Notes under the pieces: generated by a model | What the model saw: only the letters and a program-made list of their open reading frames with translations | Databases searched by the model: none | Told to the model about the DNA's origin: nothing | Part shown: positions 7,703-8,427 of the stretch, piece by piece | Layout of the letters: every line of letters begins with the position of its first letter | Position numbering within the stretch: position 1 is the stretch's first letter | Position numbers and translations under genes: made by a program | Assembly: GCA_026996635.1 (NCBI GenBank) | Contig: JALWKH010000428.1 | Location: forward strand, 730 to 9,156 | Source of the DNA: Bacteroidales bacterium | GTDB taxonomy: Bacteria > Bacteroidota > Bacteroidia > Bacteroidales > JALTDM01 | Direction of reading: 5' to 3' | Length of the DNA stretch: 8,427 nt

Positions 7703-8427
7703 ATGGTGGAAAAAACAAAACATAAAATTATTTTTGGAGATAGCAGAAATATGCAAAGTATTCCTGATAATTCTGTGCAACTGATTGTTACTTCACCACC
7801 ATATTGGCAACTAAAAGATTATGGCTCTGAAAATCAAATTGGTTATAATGATAGTTATGAAGAGTACATAAATAATTTGAATCTTGTATGGAAAGAGTGC
7901 TATCGCGTACTTGACAATGGATGTAGAATGTGTATAAATATTGGAGATCAATTTGCAAGGTCAGTTTATTATGGTAGGTATAAAGTAATTCCTATTAGAA
8001 CAGAAATTATTAAATTTTGTGAAAGCATCGGATTTGATTACATGGGAGCTATTATATGGCAGAAAAAGACAACTTCCAATACTACGGGAGGTGCTTCTTT
8101 AATGGGAAGCTATCCGACTCCTAGAAACGGTATTTTGTCGATTGATTATGAATTTATATTGATTTTTAAGAAGTTAGGTACACCGCAGAAAAGACCTACA
8201 AAAGAAATTAAAGAAAAATCAAGATTAACAAAAGAAGAGTGGAAAACATATTTTGCAGGACATTGGAATTTTGCTGGTGCAAGGCAAGACGGTCATATTG
8301 CTGTATTCCCCGAAGAATTACCGAAAAGGTTAATTAAGATGTTTGCTTTTGTTGGTGATACTGTTTTAGATCCGTTTCTTGGAAGTGGTACTACATCGCT
8401 TGCGGCTAAAAAACTCAATAGAAACTC
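7703..8427 (+). CDS. Beta-class DNA methyltransferase, probably N4-cytosine, N-terminal part (runs off the right edge)
   Basis: The first 241 codons are present with no stop. The catalytic motif IV is TSPPYW (30-35), the S-P-P-Y form typical of N4-cytosine methyltransferases rather than D-P-P-Y of most adenine ones. The S-adenosylmethionine-binding motif I, LDPFLGSGTTSLAA (222-235), comes near the end, preceded by HIAVFPEELPKRLI (199-211). Catalytic motif before SAM motif defines the beta-class order. The variable region between them (about 120-190) should recognise the DNA target, which I cannot predict. The family normally ends shortly after motif I and a G-I-E/D motif, so probably only a few dozen codons are missing. 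It starts 26 bases after the hexapeptide gene with no visible promoter or terminator between. By rough hand count its GC (about 33%) is lower than that of cysH (high 30s). ATG 7703 fits: an ATG at 7698 is in another frame. A partner endonuclease would lie outside the window. Confidence 0.93.
   Translation, partial: MVEKTKHKIIFGDSRNMQSIPDNSVQLIVTSPPYWQLKDYGSENQIGYNDSYEEYINNLNLVWKECYRVLDNGCRMCINIGDQFARSVYYGRYKVIPIRTEIIKFCESIGFDYMGAIIWQKKTTSNTTGGASLMGSYPTPRNGILSIDYEFILIFKKLGTPQKRPTKEIKEKSRLTKEEWKTYFAGHWNFAGARQDGHIAVFPEELPKRLIKMFAFVGDTVLDPFLGSGTTSLAAKKLNRN

Overview
The window looks like chromosomal DNA from a Bacteroidota (Bacteroidetes) bacterium. The evidence is a secreted protein with a type IX secretion (Por) C-terminal sorting domain, a compact Bacteroidetes-style AroB, a MacB-like permease of the kind common in that phylum, AT-rich DNA with no strong Shine-Dalgarno sites, and several matches to the Bacteroidetes -7 promoter element TAnnTTTG. 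A more precise placement (for example Bacteroidales) is a guess. The window is densely coding, with no gene-free stretch longer than about 130 bases. I see no rRNA, tRNA, CRISPR array or insertion sequence.

Left half, minus strand (1-4631). Read in the direction of transcription, it begins with a small two-helix membrane protein of unknown function (4631-4179). Six bases later comes a 615-residue secreted protein (4172-2325) with a signal peptide, a lectin-like domain, an Fn3-like domain, an Omp28/thioredoxin-like domain with a CxxC motif, and a T9SS sorting domain. A terminator follows. Enolase (2191-908) has its own -7 element and a perfect-stem terminator hairpin. The N-terminal 285 codons of a MacB/FtsX-type ABC permease (856-<1) follow and run off the left edge.

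Right half, plus strand (4666-8427). aroB (3-dehydroquinate synthase) is divergent from the small membrane protein across only 34 bases. A well-formed promoter then precedes lgt (prolipoprotein diacylglyceryl transferase). lgt overlaps cysH (Fe-S-type APS/PAPS reductase) by 4 bases, and a gamma-carbonic-anhydrase-like hexapeptide protein follows after 3 bases. lgt, cysH and the hexapeptide gene are probably one transcript, although their functions (lipoprotein maturation, sulfate reduction, a carbonic anhydrase-like enzyme) form no obvious pathway. Last is the N-terminal 241 codons of a beta-class DNA methyltransferase, probably N4-cytosine, cut by the right edge.

Most of the window is ordinary housekeeping sequence. 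The points worth a second look are the methyltransferase at the right edge, which may be the first gene of a restriction-modification or other defence locus; the His-to-Asn change in the usual ECGLH catalytic motif of CysH; the pairing of an unknown membrane protein with a secreted thioredoxin-fold protein; the interlocked divergent promoters at 4618-4666; and the lgt start codon, where an in-frame TTG is really part of the promoter. I did not find a convincing complete novel system inside the window.
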